Below, piece by piece: positions 8,035-16,532 of a DNA stretch of 64,000 bases. How positions within the stretch are numbered: the first letter of the stretch is position 1; every line of letters begins with the position of its first letter. Origin of the DNA: Caulobacteraceae bacterium (GTDB taxonomy: Bacteria; Pseudomonadota; Alphaproteobacteria; Caulobacterales; Caulobacteraceae); the NCBI GenBank assembly GCA_027452265.1, contig DAIDGR010000074.1:28578-92577 (forward strand). Direction: 5' to 3'. Below the pieces are notes generated by a model that saw only the letters and a list, made by a program, of their open reading frames with translations, was not told the DNA's origin and made no database searches. Made by a program: the position numbers and the translations under genes.

Positions 8035-9315
8035 ATGACGCGCCAGCCTGAAGGGGCCTATCGGTGGTGGGTCGCCGCGTTCCTGAGCCTCGTCTACGCG
8101 CTCAACTATCTCGACCGGCAGTTTCTGTCGGTCCTGGCCGAACCGGTCCGAACAGCCCTGAAGCTGTCAGACACACAGCTTGGGATGCTCACGGGCCTGA
8201 TGTTCGCCCTGTTCTATACCGCCTTCGGCTTGCCCGTGGCGGCCCTGGCGGACCGCGCACGCCGGACGGGCGTCATCGCCGCCGCCTGCGGGCTCTGGAG
8301 CCTGGCGACCGCGGCCTGCGGCCTGGCCACCGGCTTCGCCTCTCTCGCCGTGGCGCGCATCGTCGTCGGGGTGGGCGAGGCGGGCGGTTCGCCCCCGGCC
8401 TATTCGCTCCTGTCCGACTATTTTCCCTCTGAGGGGCGGGGCAGGGCCCTGGCCCTTTATGCTCTGGGGGTGCCGGTGGGATCCATGCTTGGGGCGGCGA
8501 GCGGCGGGTGGATCGCCGTGCATTTCGGCTGGCGCACCGCCTTCTTCGTTCTGGGCGCCGTCGGTCTGGTCGTCTCGCCCTTGATCCTGGCCGTGGTCCG
8601 CGAGCCGGTGCGGGGCCGCTTTGACGCCGCGTCCTCAACCGCCAAGGAGCCGTCCTGGGTCGCCCTCTGGGCCATGTTCCGCCGTCCGGCCCTGTTGGTC
8701 ACGGCCCTGGGCGCGGGGCTCAGCGCCTTCATCGGCTACGGCGCCCAGAACTGGATTCCGGCCTTCCTGATGCGGGAAAAGGGCATGACCCTGCAGGAGA
8801 TCGCCCTGTGGTACAGCCTCGCCGTCGGGCTCGCCGGGATCGTCGGCACTTGGCTGAGCGGGGTGCTGGTGGACTGGCTGGGGCCACGGCGCCCGGCGGC
8901 CTACGCCCTGGTTCCCGCCGCCGCCACGGCGCTCGGCCTGCCCGTGTTCTGGGCCTACCTGCACGCCCCGACCTGGCCTGTCGCCATGATGTTCGTCGCC
9001 GCCGCCTCCTTGCTCCTGATCGTCTATCTCGCCCCGGCCCTGGCGGTGCTGCAGAATGCGGTTCCCGCCCACCAGAGGGCGACAGCCGGCGCCTTTCTGC
9101 TTTTCATCCTCAACCTCATCGGGCTGGGCGGCGGGCCGCTCTTTGTCGGGCGGCTGAGCGACCACTTTCGCGCCCGATACGGTCACAGCGCTCTGACCAT
9201 GGGCCTTGAGGGCCTCGCCCCGATCTTCATCGTCAGCGTGCTGGTCTACCTCCTCGGCGCCTCGCTGCTGGAGCGCGAAGCGAGGGAGCGAAAGGCGGGG
9301 GAGCGACGGCCCTGA
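8035..9315 (+). CDS. MFS transporter (Spinster-like/UhpC-like)
   Basis: Major facilitator protein of 426 residues with twelve predicted helices. The early motif NYLDRQFLSVLAEPVRTALKLS followed by LGMLTGLMFALFYT is characteristic of the Spinster-like and anion:cation symporter branches. The loop 2-3 signature appears as GLPVAALADRARR and the second-half copy as GTWLSGVLVDWLG. The substrate is unknown; family members move organic anions, sugar phosphates or lipids. It is divergent from the PQQ dehydrogenase operon across a 149-bp gap, so a functional link is possible but not shown. The start ATG 8035 leaves a short cytoplasmic lead of eleven residues. Confidence 0.85.
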   Translation: MTRQPEGAYRWWVAAFLSLVYALNYLDRQFLSVLAEPVRTALKLSDTQLGMLTGLMFALFYTAFGLPVAALADRARRTGVIAAACGLWSLATAACGLATGFASLAVARIVVGVGEAGGSPPAYSLLSDYFPSEGRGRALALYALGVPVGSMLGAASGGWIAVHFGWRTAFFVLGAVGLVVSPLILAVVREPVRGRFDAASSTAKEPSWVALWAMFRRPALLVTALGAGLSAFIGYGAQNWIPAFLMREKGMTLQEIALWYSLAVGLAGIVGTWLSGVLVDWLGPRRPAAYALVPAAATALGLPVFWAYLHAPTWPVAMMFVAAASLLLIVYLAPALAVLQNAVPAHQRATAGAFLLFILNLIGLGGGPLFVGRLSDHFRARYGHSALTMGLEGLAPIFIVSVLVYLLGASLLEREARERKAGERRP

Positions 9316-9369
9316 TCCCCCCAACGGGCGGACTTGCGACGGCGCGTGCGGCTTCTATGGTCTGCGCCG

Positions 9370-9476
9370 AGAGCGCGTTGCGTTTGAACGCAGCCAACCC
9401 AGCGCTTCGCAGCGCGCTCAAGGACTTTAAGGTGGAGCAAGATTCAGCGTCTTCGCTGAGTCCACGAAAACGCTGA
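9370..9476 (+). repeat. Dispersed palindromic repeat, copy 1 (partly degenerate)
   Basis: Starts with GAGCGCGTTGCG and holds GCGCGCTCAAGGACTTT in the middle. It matches the reverse complement of the copies at 60288-60403 and 63632-63746, so it lies in the opposite orientation. The second hairpin half (AGCAAGATTCAGCG onward) is mutated compared with the other copies. It fills the gap between the MFS gene and the BNR-repeat gene and could act as a transcription terminator. Confidence 0.8.
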
Positions 9477-9521
9477 CCCGTGTTCTGGCGGGTCAAGCGA
9501 CAGATTTCAGGGAGCAGGGGC

Positions 9522-12500
9522 ATGTCCGGAATGCGGAACAATTTGGGTATGGGCGTCGCCCGGGCGGCGTTGCTCGCCGGTTCGGTGTTGGCCAGCGCCG
9601 CGTGGGGCTCGAGCGCAACCGGCGCGGCGGCGGCGAACGCGCCGCCGGCGGCTTCCCCCGCGGCCGGCGCCTTCACCGGCTATGGCCCGCAGACCTTCGA
9701 GGGCCTGCAATGGCGGCTGATCGGTCCGTTCCGTGGCGGACGTGTGACCGGCGTGACCGGGGTAAGCGGGGATCGCGACACCTACTATTTCGGGGCGGCG
9801 GCCGGCGGCGTCTGGAAGACGACCGACGCGGGGGTCACCTGGAAGCCCCTTTGGGACAACTTCCCGCAAGCCTCGCCCGCCGTGGGAGCCGTGGCCGTGG
9901 CGCCGTCCGATCCCCGGATCGTCTATGCCGGCACCGGCGAGATGAACATTCGCGGCAACGTGGTCAGCGGCAATGGGCTCTACAAGTCGAGCGATGCGGG
10001 CAAGACCTGGACCTTTGTGGGCTTGCCTCACAGCGGGGCGATCGGGCGCATCCTGATCGATCCGAAGAACCCCGAAATCGTCTTCGTGGCGGCGCTGGGC
10101 GACATCTTCGCCGACAATGACGAGCGCGGCCTCTTCAAGTCCACCGACGGCGGCAAGACCTGGCGCAAGGTGCTCTATGTCGACGACAAGACCGGGGCCT
10201 CGGACGTCCGCTTCGATCCCACCGACCCGAAGGTCATGTGGGCGGGCATGTGGCAGGCCTATCGCAAGCCCTGGATCATGGAAAGCGGCGGTCCTGGCGG
10301 GGGGCTCTACAAGTCGACCGACGGCGGCGAGACCTGGACGCGGCAGAGCGGCCACGGCCTGCCCGATGGCCTGATTGGCCGGGTGAACATCGCGCCCACC
10401 AGCGATCCCAAGCGCGTCTATGCGATGATCGAGGCCAAGAAGGGCGGTCTCTATCGGACCGACGACGGCGGCGAGAGCTGGACCCTCGTTAACGACAAGA
10501 ACGACTATCGCCAGCGCGCCTGGTACTTCAACGGCGTGTTCGCCGATCCCAAGACGCCGGACACGGTCTATGTGCTGAACACCAGCCTCTACCGCTCCAC
10601 CGACGCGGGCAAGACCTTCAAGGCCATCCGTGTGCCGCATGGCGACACCCATGAGCTGTGGATCGACCCGGCCGATCCCAAGCGGATGATCAACTCGAAT
10701 GACGGCGGCGCCATCGTCACGGTGGATGGCGGCGAGAGCTGGTCCAGCGAAGAGAACCAACCCACCGCCCAGTTCTATCACGTCGCCACCGACGACCGCT
10801 TCCCGTTCCACATCTATGGCGCGCAGCAGGACAACTCGACCATCGACATCGCCACGGCCGGGGAGTCGGGCGGAGTGGGCATCGAGGACTGGCGCGACGC
10901 GGGCGGCGGCGAGAGCGGCTTCGTGGTTCCCGACCTGAAACATCCGGGCGTCGTCTATGCCAGCGGCTATGGGGCCGAGCTGACCCGACTCGACCCGGCC
11001 ACGGGCGAAGAGCGTCAGATCACGCCCTGGCCGCGCAACACCATGGGCTGGGCGCCCAAGGACCTCGCGCATCGGTTCCAGTGGACGGCCGCCATCCTGC
11101 TCTCCAATCACCCCGATCACGCCCTGTATTTCGCGTCCGAAGTCCTATGGAAGTCGGTGGACGAGGGACAGAGCTGGACGGTCATCTCCCCGGACCTGAC
11201 GCGCAACGATAAGGACCATCAGCAGTCTTCGGGCGGTCCTCTGACCAAGGACAATACCAGCGTCGAGACGTTCGGCACGATCTTCGCCTTGGCGGAGTCA
11301 CCCATCGAGATGGGCCTGATCTGGGCCGGCAGCGATGATGGGCTCGTGCACATCACGCGCGATGGCGGGGCCCACTGGGCGGACGTCACGCCACCCGGCC
11401 TTGTGGCCGACTCCACGGTCGAATCGATCGAGAGCGACCCGCGCGATCCCGCGACGGCCTATCTGGCGGCCGAGCGGCGGCGTCTGAATGATGATCGCCC
11501 CCTCGCCTTCGTCACCCACGACTATGGAAGGACCTGGGCCTCCATCTCCTCCGACCTTCCGACCGGCGCCGCCCTGCATGCGATCCGCGCCGACCCGGAA
11601 CGGGCGGGCCTGCTCTATGCCGCGACCGAATTGGGCGTCTTCCTCTCCTATGACTCCGGGGCGCATTGGAGCTCTCTGCAGCTCAATCTTCCCCGCACGC
11701 CGGTGCATGATCTGACGGTGCACGGCGACAGCCTGGCCATAGCCACCCATGGCCGCGCGTTCTGGATGCTGGATGATCTCGCGCCGATCCGGCAGTGGTC
11801 GAAGGACGACGCGACGGCCAAGGTTCATCTCTTCGCCCCCGCGCCTGCGAGTCACACCGTGTTCCCCACGCGACTTGGGGGCTTGAGGGCGCCGGGCGGG
11901 GCCAACCCCCCGGCTGGGGTGGAAATCGTCTACAGCCTGGCTGCGGGCGTGGGGACCCCGCCTTCGCCGCCCGGCGAAAAGACGCCTGACGTCGACAAGA
12001 CCAAGGCCAAGGCGCCCGACCCCTGGTCAGGCCGCCTGAAGCTGGAAATTCTCGACGCCCAGGGCACGGTGGTGCGCACCTATCCCGATCCTCATGTCGT
12101 CAAGGACACCAGCGAGGCCGCGCCCAGCGAGGATGAAGACGAAGGCCCGCGCGGCGGAGGTGAACCCAAGCTGCCTCATCTGGCCGGGCTCAATCGCTTT
12201 GTCTGGGATCTGCACGAGGATGGCGCGGTGGCCATCCCGCATGCCCCGCTCTGGGCCGGGTCGGTCAGGGGCCCCAAGGCCCTGCCCGGGCACTATCAGG
12301 TTCGCCTGACCCTGGATGGCGCCAGCCAGACCGCGCCCTTTGACGTGACGCCCGATCCCCGGGTCAGCGCCACCCCGGCCGATCTTCAGGCCCAGTTCGA
12401 CCTGCAGAAGGCGATCGTCGCCAAGCTCACCGAGGTTGACGAGGCGGTCCTGGCCATCCGCGACCTGCGCCATCGGATCGGTGAGGTCACCGCCAAGGAT

Positions 12501-12791
12501 CCGTCCAAGGCCAAGGCCGGCGCGGCTCTGGACGCGAAGATCACGGCGATCGAAGAGGTGCTGATCCAGCCCCGCGCCCACGCCTCGGAGGACGCGCTCA
12601 ACTATCCGGTGCGTCTGAACAACATGATCGCGGCGCCCAACGCCCTGGTGGGCTCGGCCGATGCGCGGCCCACCGACCAGGAGGCGGCGATGTTCAAGAC
12701 CCTCTCGGCGGAGGCCGACACGCAACTCGCGGCCTGGCGCGAGATCGAGGCGGGAGAGGCCAAGGCCTTTGCGGCGGGCGTGAAGAGCTGA
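9522..12791 (+). CDS. Large secreted BNR/Asp-box repeat protein (sortilin-like propeller)
   Basis: Secreted protein of 1089 residues starting at ATG 9522, preceded by GGAG; an in-frame GTG at 9480 is less likely because it would put a charged extension before the signal peptide. At least eight Asp-box motifs of the form S-x-D-x-G-x-T-W are seen (KTTDAGVTW, KSSDAGKTW, KSTDGGKTW, KSTDGGETW, RTDDGGESW, RSTDAGKTF, TRDGGAHW, YDSGAHW), predicting one or two beta-propellers like those of sortilin/VPS10 and xyloglucanase proteins. The last 250 residues form a separate region containing Ig-like (PFDVTPDPRVS) and helical parts (QFDLQKAIVAKLTEVDEAV). These proteins are common in Caulobacterales and Xanthomonadales; a catalytic role is unproven and no glycosidase catalytic pair is assigned. 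Confidence 0.85.
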   Translation: MSGMRNNLGMGVARAALLAGSVLASAAWGSSATGAAAANAPPAASPAAGAFTGYGPQTFEGLQWRLIGPFRGGRVTGVTGVSGDRDTYYFGAAAGGVWKTTDAGVTWKPLWDNFPQASPAVGAVAVAPSDPRIVYAGTGEMNIRGNVVSGNGLYKSSDAGKTWTFVGLPHSGAIGRILIDPKNPEIVFVAALGDIFADNDERGLFKSTDGGKTWRKVLYVDDKTGASDVRFDPTDPKVMWAGMWQAYRKPWIMESGGPGGGLYKSTDGGETWTRQSGHGLPDGLIGRVNIAPTSDPKRVYAMIEAKKGGLYRTDDGGESWTLVNDKNDYRQRAWYFNGVFADPKTPDTVYVLNTSLYRSTDAGKTFKAIRVPHGDTHELWIDPADPKRMINSNDGGAIVTVDGGESWSSEENQPTAQFYHVATDDRFPFHIYGAQQDNSTIDIATAGESGGVGIEDWRDAGGGESGFVVPDLKHPGVVYASGYGAELTRLDPATGEERQITPWPRNTMGWAPKDLAHRFQWTAAILLSNHPDHALYFASEVLWKSVDEGQSWTVISPDLTRNDKDHQQSSGGPLTKDNTSVETFGTIFALAESPIEMGLIWAGSDDGLVHITRDGGAHWADVTPPGLVADSTVESIESDPRDPATAYLAAERRRLNDDRPLAFVTHDYGRTWASISSDLPTGAALHAIRADPERAGLLYAATELGVFLSYDSGAHWSSLQLNLPRTPVHDLTVHGDSLAIATHGRAFWMLDDLAPIRQWSKDDATAKVHLFAPAPASHTVFPTRLGGLRAPGGANPPAGVEIVYSLAAGVGTPPSPPGEKTPDVDKTKAKAPDPWSGRLKLEILDAQGTVVRTYPDPHVVKDTSEAAPSEDEDEGPRGGGEPKLPHLAGLNRFVWDLHEDGAVAIPHAPLWAGSVRGPKALPGHYQVRLTLDGASQTAPFDVTPDPRVSATPADLQAQFDLQKAIVAKLTEVDEAVLAIRDLRHRIGEVTAKDPSKAKAGAALDAKITAIEEVLIQPRAHASEDALNYPVRLNNMIAAPNALVGSADARPTDQEAAMFKTLSAEADTQLAAWREIEAGEAKAFAAGVKS

Positions 12792-12892
12792 CCTCCCGCG
12801 GACGGAGTTGCGGCCTCGTCGTCCAAGGGGACGGGGCCGGGCGGCGTCTGTGGGTATTCCAGAGCGGCCCGGGGCGTCCGCGGGCGCCTGGA

Positions 12893-12938
12893 ATTGCGGG
12901 TAAGGCGTCGGCGCCATTGCGGGTAAGGCGTCGGCGCC
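12893..12938. repeat. Perfect 23-bp tandem duplication
   Basis: Two identical 23-bp units (12893-12915 and 12916-12938), each beginning ATTGCGGGTAAGG and ending TCGGCGCC, abut the stop codon of dmeF on its 3' side. The gap of 147 bp between the convergent BNR gene and dmeF otherwise holds no gene. Confidence 0.9.
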
Positions 12939-14213
12939 TCAGGCTGGGGCGCCGACGATCTCGATTGTGAGGTGCGAGAGGTTCGGCAGCCGCGCGAGCT
13001 TGGCGCGATAGAAGGCTGCGTCCCGATCCTCCATCGAGGCGACGCTGACGATCGCGCCCAGATGCCCTGGGCCCAGCCGCCACAGATGCAGGTCGGCGAC
13101 GGCATCGCCCGACGCCTCCACGGTCTGCCGGATCTGATCGGCGAGCCGTTTGTCGGGGTTCATGTCCAACAGGATCGCGCCGGTATCGCGAATGAGGCCG
13201 AAGGACCAACTGGCGATGACCAGGGCGCCGATGAGCCCGGCGAGGGGATCCATCCAAACCCATCCAAGCCAGCGGGCCAGGACCAGTCCGGCGATCACCA
13301 TGACCGACACCGTGGCGTCCGCCATGACGTGAACGATGGCGCTGCGCATGTTGTTGTCCCGGGCGTGCGCCCCGTGGTCATGCTCAGCGAACATCAGGGT
13401 ATGCGCCTCGCCGTCGACAACGACTCGAGCGGTGAAGGCGTGGGGCTCAGGAATTTCCTCCAGCGACTCCAGAACCTCGGCCTGTTCAGCGAAGCGAAAG
13501 ATCTGCCGGGCGCCATCGGGGCGGATGGTCTCCAGGGTGACATCGCTGGCGACCAGCGCACCCCCTTGGGTCCGCTCAAGCCGAAAGCGCGGGGGGACGC
13601 CGTCCTCGTGGATAAATAGGCGGGAGACGCCCGGCGCCGTCACGATCTCGAAGCTTTCGGCGTCGTGCTGATGCCCATGATCATGTCCATGATGACCATG
13701 CCCATGCCCATGCCCATGCCCATGGCCATGCCCATGATGGTGAGCGTGCCCGCCCGCGCTCAGGAGCCAGGCGCTGGCGAGGTTCACGACCAGGCCCAGG
13801 CCGGCAATCGGAATCGCCTCGCGGAAATGGATCGGCTCTGGACGCAGGAGACGCGTGACGGCCTCGTAGCCGATGAGAAGCGCGATCATGGCCAGGACGA
13901 TGGCGCTGGCGAATCCCGCCAGATCGCCGAACTTGCCGGTCCCGAACGTGAAGCGCGGGTCCTCCGCGTGGCGGCGCGCATAGGTGTAGGCCAGGGCGGC
14001 GAGCAGAAGCGCCCCGGCGTGGGTCGACATGTGCAATCCGTCCGCCACCAGGGCGATCGAGCCAAAGAGCAGGCCGCCGACGATCTCCCCGATCATCATG
14101 ACGCTGCACAGGATGATGACGGCCCAGGCGCGCCGCTCGTTCGCCTGGTGGCTGGGCGCGAGAAAGACGTGATCGTGGGTAAGGGCGGGTGCGTCCGGTC
14201 GGAAGTCGGTCAC
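12939..14213 (-). CDS. dmeF: Ni/Co efflux cation diffusion facilitator DmeF
   Basis: Inner-membrane metal/proton antiporter of 424 residues. Membrane metal-site residues are visible in ADGLHMSTHAG (Asp58, His61) and in VHVMADA (His295, Asp299) of the two CDF motif helices. A loop at residues 156-183 has about a dozen alternating His-Gly units, as in DmeF, CzcD and ZitB proteins, and an additional insert of about 100 residues follows it. It lies 10 bp behind a repressor whose ligands are those of the Ni/Co sensor RcnR, which argues for nickel or cobalt rather than zinc. The dmeR-dmeF pair is known from rhizobia and Agrobacterium. Specificity remains inference. Confidence 0.88.
   Translation of the reverse strand: MTDFRPDAPALTHDHVFLAPSHQANERRAWAVIILCSVMMIGEIVGGLLFGSIALVADGLHMSTHAGALLLAALAYTYARRHAEDPRFTFGTGKFGDLAGFASAIVLAMIALLIGYEAVTRLLRPEPIHFREAIPIAGLGLVVNLASAWLLSAGGHAHHHGHGHGHGHGHGHGHHGHDHGHQHDAESFEIVTAPGVSRLFIHEDGVPPRFRLERTQGGALVASDVTLETIRPDGARQIFRFAEQAEVLESLEEIPEPHAFTARVVVDGEAHTLMFAEHDHGAHARDNNMRSAIVHVMADATVSVMVIAGLVLARWLGWVWMDPLAGLIGALVIASWSFGLIRDTGAILLDMNPDKRLADQIRQTVEASGDAVADLHLWRLGPGHLGAIVSVASMEDRDAAFYRAKLARLPNLSHLTIEIVGAPA
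13695..13736. repeat. 6-bp tandem repeat encoding the DmeF His-Gly loop
   Basis: Seven consecutive hexamers of the form CCCATG (two with one changed base) encode alternating Gly-His on the minus strand. Frame is kept whatever the copy number, so the metal-binding loop length could vary between strains. Confidence 0.9.
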
Positions 14214-14223
14214 GGGTGGGCCC

Positions 14224-14502
14224 CTATTTCAGATAGGTTCGCACGACCGACAGCAGGTGCTCGGCGGCTTCGGAATTGAAGGCGTCGGGATGCTTCTCCC
14301 GGTCGACGAGATGGGTCTGGATATGGTCCTCGACCACCTCCGCCATGAGCCCGGCCATGGCGGCGCGCGCGCTGGCCAGGAGGTGCATGACCTTTTCGCA
14401 GCCCGCCTCGCTGTAGAGCGCGCGCTCGACAGCCTCAACCTGCCCTCGCAATCGACGGGCGCGGGCGAGAAGCCTGTCCTTGTGTTCGATGGTGTGGCTC
14501 AT
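14224..14502 (-). CDS. dmeR: Ni/Co-responsive transcriptional repressor, RcnR/FrmR (CsoR) family
   Basis: All-helical DNA-binding repressor of 92 residues, the full length of the family. Counting from Met1, His3, Cys35, His60 and His64 are all present, exactly the ligand set that defines the nickel/cobalt sensor RcnR, in contrast to the Cys-His-Cys pattern of the copper sensor CsoR. The conserved RLRGQVEAVERAL helix is present. The gene precedes dmeF by 10 bp and is the first gene of that operon. An inverted repeat 8 bp upstream of its start is the probable operator, so it should repress itself and dmeF until nickel or cobalt binds. Confidence 0.9.
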   Translation of the reverse strand: MSHTIEHKDRLLARARRLRGQVEAVERALYSEAGCEKVMHLLASARAAMAGLMAEVVEDHIQTHLVDREKHPDAFNSEAAEHLLSVVRTYLK

Positions 14503-14510
14503 GCCCGCCG

Positions 14511-14534
14511 TATAGGGTAGGGGGTATCCCTATA
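14511..14534 (-). promoter_or_regulatory. Probable DmeR operator
   Basis: Inverted repeat TATAGGG-N10-CCCTATA with a G-tract in the spacer (GTAGGGGGTA), just upstream of dmeR. AT-flanked G/C tracts are the known recognition pattern of CsoR/RcnR-family repressors. Its position close to the start codon suits repression by blocking the promoter. Confidence 0.65.
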
Positions 14535-14618
14535 TCAAGCGGACAAAAGGCGGAGCTTCGTTCACGGGGCGCCCCGGCCCCGGGATGAGGGCGGCGCGGA
14601 GGCCGCCCTCATTTGCGC

Positions 14619-14993
14619 CTACATGCGGTGCAGGGCGCAGAGCTTGTTGCCGTCCGGATCGCGCAGATAGGCCAGATACATCTTGCCCATGCCGCCTTCG
14701 CGGACGCCAGGCGGGTCTTCGCAGCTCGTGCCGCCATTGGCGACGCCCGCGGCGTGCCAGGCGTCGGCCTGTTCCTTGGAGGCGCAGGCGAAGCCGATGG
14801 TGCCCCCGTTAGCGTGGCAGGCCGGCTCGCCATTGATCGGCTGGGTCACCGAGAACACCGAGCCGTTGTGCATGTAGAAGATGCGATGGCCATCGACCAT
14901 GGCGGGCGGCGCGCCAAGCGTTCCCAGCACCGCGTCATAGAAGGTCTTGGCCTTCGTCAGGTCGTTGGTCCCGATCATGATGTGCGAAAACAT
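14619..14993 (-). CDS. VOC-superfamily (glyoxalase/bleomycin-resistance-like) protein
   Basis: Cytosolic protein of 124 residues. The opening FSHIMIGTNDLTKAKTFYDAVLGTLGA and closing DPDGNKLCALH are the first and last strands of the vicinal-oxygen-chelate fold, with His4 and a C-terminal acidic/His region as possible metal ligands. The start ATG at 14993 is chosen because AAGGAGA lies 9 bp upstream; reading further upstream would add 47 residues with no fold features. Relatives are annotated as glyoxalase-like without tested activity. It stands alone between the dmeRF promoter and a divergent peptidase gene. Confidence 0.82.
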   Translation of the reverse strand: MFSHIMIGTNDLTKAKTFYDAVLGTLGAPPAMVDGHRIFYMHNGSVFSVTQPINGEPACHANGGTIGFACASKEQADAWHAAGVANGGTSCEDPPGVREGGMGKMYLAYLRDPDGNKLCALHRM

Positions 14994-15187
14994 AAGCCGT
15001 TCGTCTCCTTGGGTGAGCGTTGCGTGGGCGATGGCTCCACGCATCGGGGCGTCAGATGGCGGCGCCTCGCCCCGCCTGACAATCCCTGACGTCGCGTCCA
15101 CTCTTGCGTCCTCCGCCCTGGCCATGCCACCCATCGCGGCGCATCAGGCGGGGCGGATCAACGAGGGCCCCGCGTCGAGGGGGTTCC

Positions 15188-16528
15188 ATGTCGAATTCAC
15201 ATCTGTCCTCCAGGCTTGTCGCCCTTCTGGGCGGCGCGGGCCTCGCCCTGGTCCTGGCCGCGGCCTCGCCGGCTGCGGCCCTCGATCCGGCCGCCGTGAA
15301 GGCGCAGGTCGACAAGGACGTGGGCGCCGATTGGCCCCATCTCCAGGCGCTGTACGAGGACATTCACAGCCATCCCGAGCTCGGCTTTCAGGAAGAGCGC
15401 ACGGCCGCTGAGCTGGCCAAGGAGATGCGCGCGATCGGCTTCACCGTCACTGAACACGTCGGCAAGACCGGCCTGGTGGCGATCTACAAGAACGGCCCCG
15501 GCCCGATGGTCATGGCGCGCACCGAACTCGACGCCCTGCCCATGGAAGAGAAGACCGGCCTTCCCTATGCCAGCCGCAACAAGGAGGTCTATGACGGCGC
15601 CGAGACCTTCGTCGCCCATAGCTGCGGCCATGACATCCACATGACCGCCTGGGTCGAGGCGGCCAAGGCGCTCGTGGCCATGAAGGACAAGTGGCATGGC
15701 ACGTTGATGTTCATCGCCCAGCCCTCGGAGGAGGGGGTGAGCGGCGCCAAGGCCATGCTCGCCGATGGCCTGTTCCAGCGGTTTGGCAAGCCTGACTATG
15801 GCTTCGCCCAGCATGTGGGGCCCAGCCCCGCCGGCGAACTGACGTTCCGGGCGGGAATCTACAACTCGAACGCCGACACCCTCGACATCCGGTTCATCGG
15901 CCGCGGCGGCCACGGCTCGGATCCGGCCCACGCCATCGACCCGGTGCTGATCGCCTCGCGGTTCGTCGTCGATGTGCAGAGCGTCATCAGCCGCGAGAAG
16001 GACCCGGCGGCTTTCGGCGTGATCACGGTGGGCGCGATCCAGGGCGGCAGCGCGGGCAATATCATTCCCGCCGACACGATCCTTCGCGGCACCATCCGCA
16101 GCTATGACAACGACGTGCGCATGAAGCTCTGGTCGGGCATCGAGCGGGTGGCCAAGGCGGAATCCGAGATGGCCGGCGCGCCGCCGCCGGAGGTGACCAT
16201 CACCCGGGGCGCCGAGGCGGTGATCAACGATGCGGGCCTCGCCGCGCGGACCGGCGCGGTGTTCAAGGCCGCCTTCGGCGACAAGGCGAGCGAGGCCAAA
16301 ACCCCGATCACCGCCAGCGAAGACTATTCGGAATTCATCATGGCCGGCGTACCCTCGCTCTACTACTCCATCGGCGGCTACACGCCTGAGCAGTACGCAG
16401 CCTTTAAAGCCAAGGGGCAGCCGGTTCCCTTCAACCACTCGCCCTATTTCGCGCCGGACCCGGCCTCCTCGATCAAGCTGGGCGCCGAGGCCATGACCCT
16501 GGCGGTGATGAGCGTCGCGGCGAAGTAG
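15188..16528 (+). CDS. Secreted M20D-family amidohydrolase (hippurate/IAA-amino-acid hydrolase-like)
   Basis: Metal-dependent amidohydrolase of 446 residues with a signal peptide (about 1-31, ending AAALD), so it probably acts in the periplasm. The M20D metal-site signature SCGHDIH is at residues 145-151 (Cys146, His148) and the acidic pair occurs in PSEEGVSGAK. A dimerisation domain with RFIGRGGHGSDPAHAIDP follows, then the C-terminal TASEDYSEF and NHSPYF metal/substrate motifs. Family members cleave N-acyl amino acids. The start ATG 15188 is chosen because the signal peptide begins right after it. The preceding gap of 194 bp contains no gene. Confidence 0.87.
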   Translation: MSNSHLSSRLVALLGGAGLALVLAAASPAAALDPAAVKAQVDKDVGADWPHLQALYEDIHSHPELGFQEERTAAELAKEMRAIGFTVTEHVGKTGLVAIYKNGPGPMVMARTELDALPMEEKTGLPYASRNKEVYDGAETFVAHSCGHDIHMTAWVEAAKALVAMKDKWHGTLMFIAQPSEEGVSGAKAMLADGLFQRFGKPDYGFAQHVGPSPAGELTFRAGIYNSNADTLDIRFIGRGGHGSDPAHAIDPVLIASRFVVDVQSVISREKDPAAFGVITVGAIQGGSAGNIIPADTILRGTIRSYDNDVRMKLWSGIERVAKAESEMAGAPPPEVTITRGAEAVINDAGLAARTGAVFKAAFGDKASEAKTPITASEDYSEFIMAGVPSLYYSIGGYTPEQYAAFKAKGQPVPFNHSPYFAPDPASSIKLGAEAMTLAVMSVAAK

Positions 16529-16532
16529 AGCC

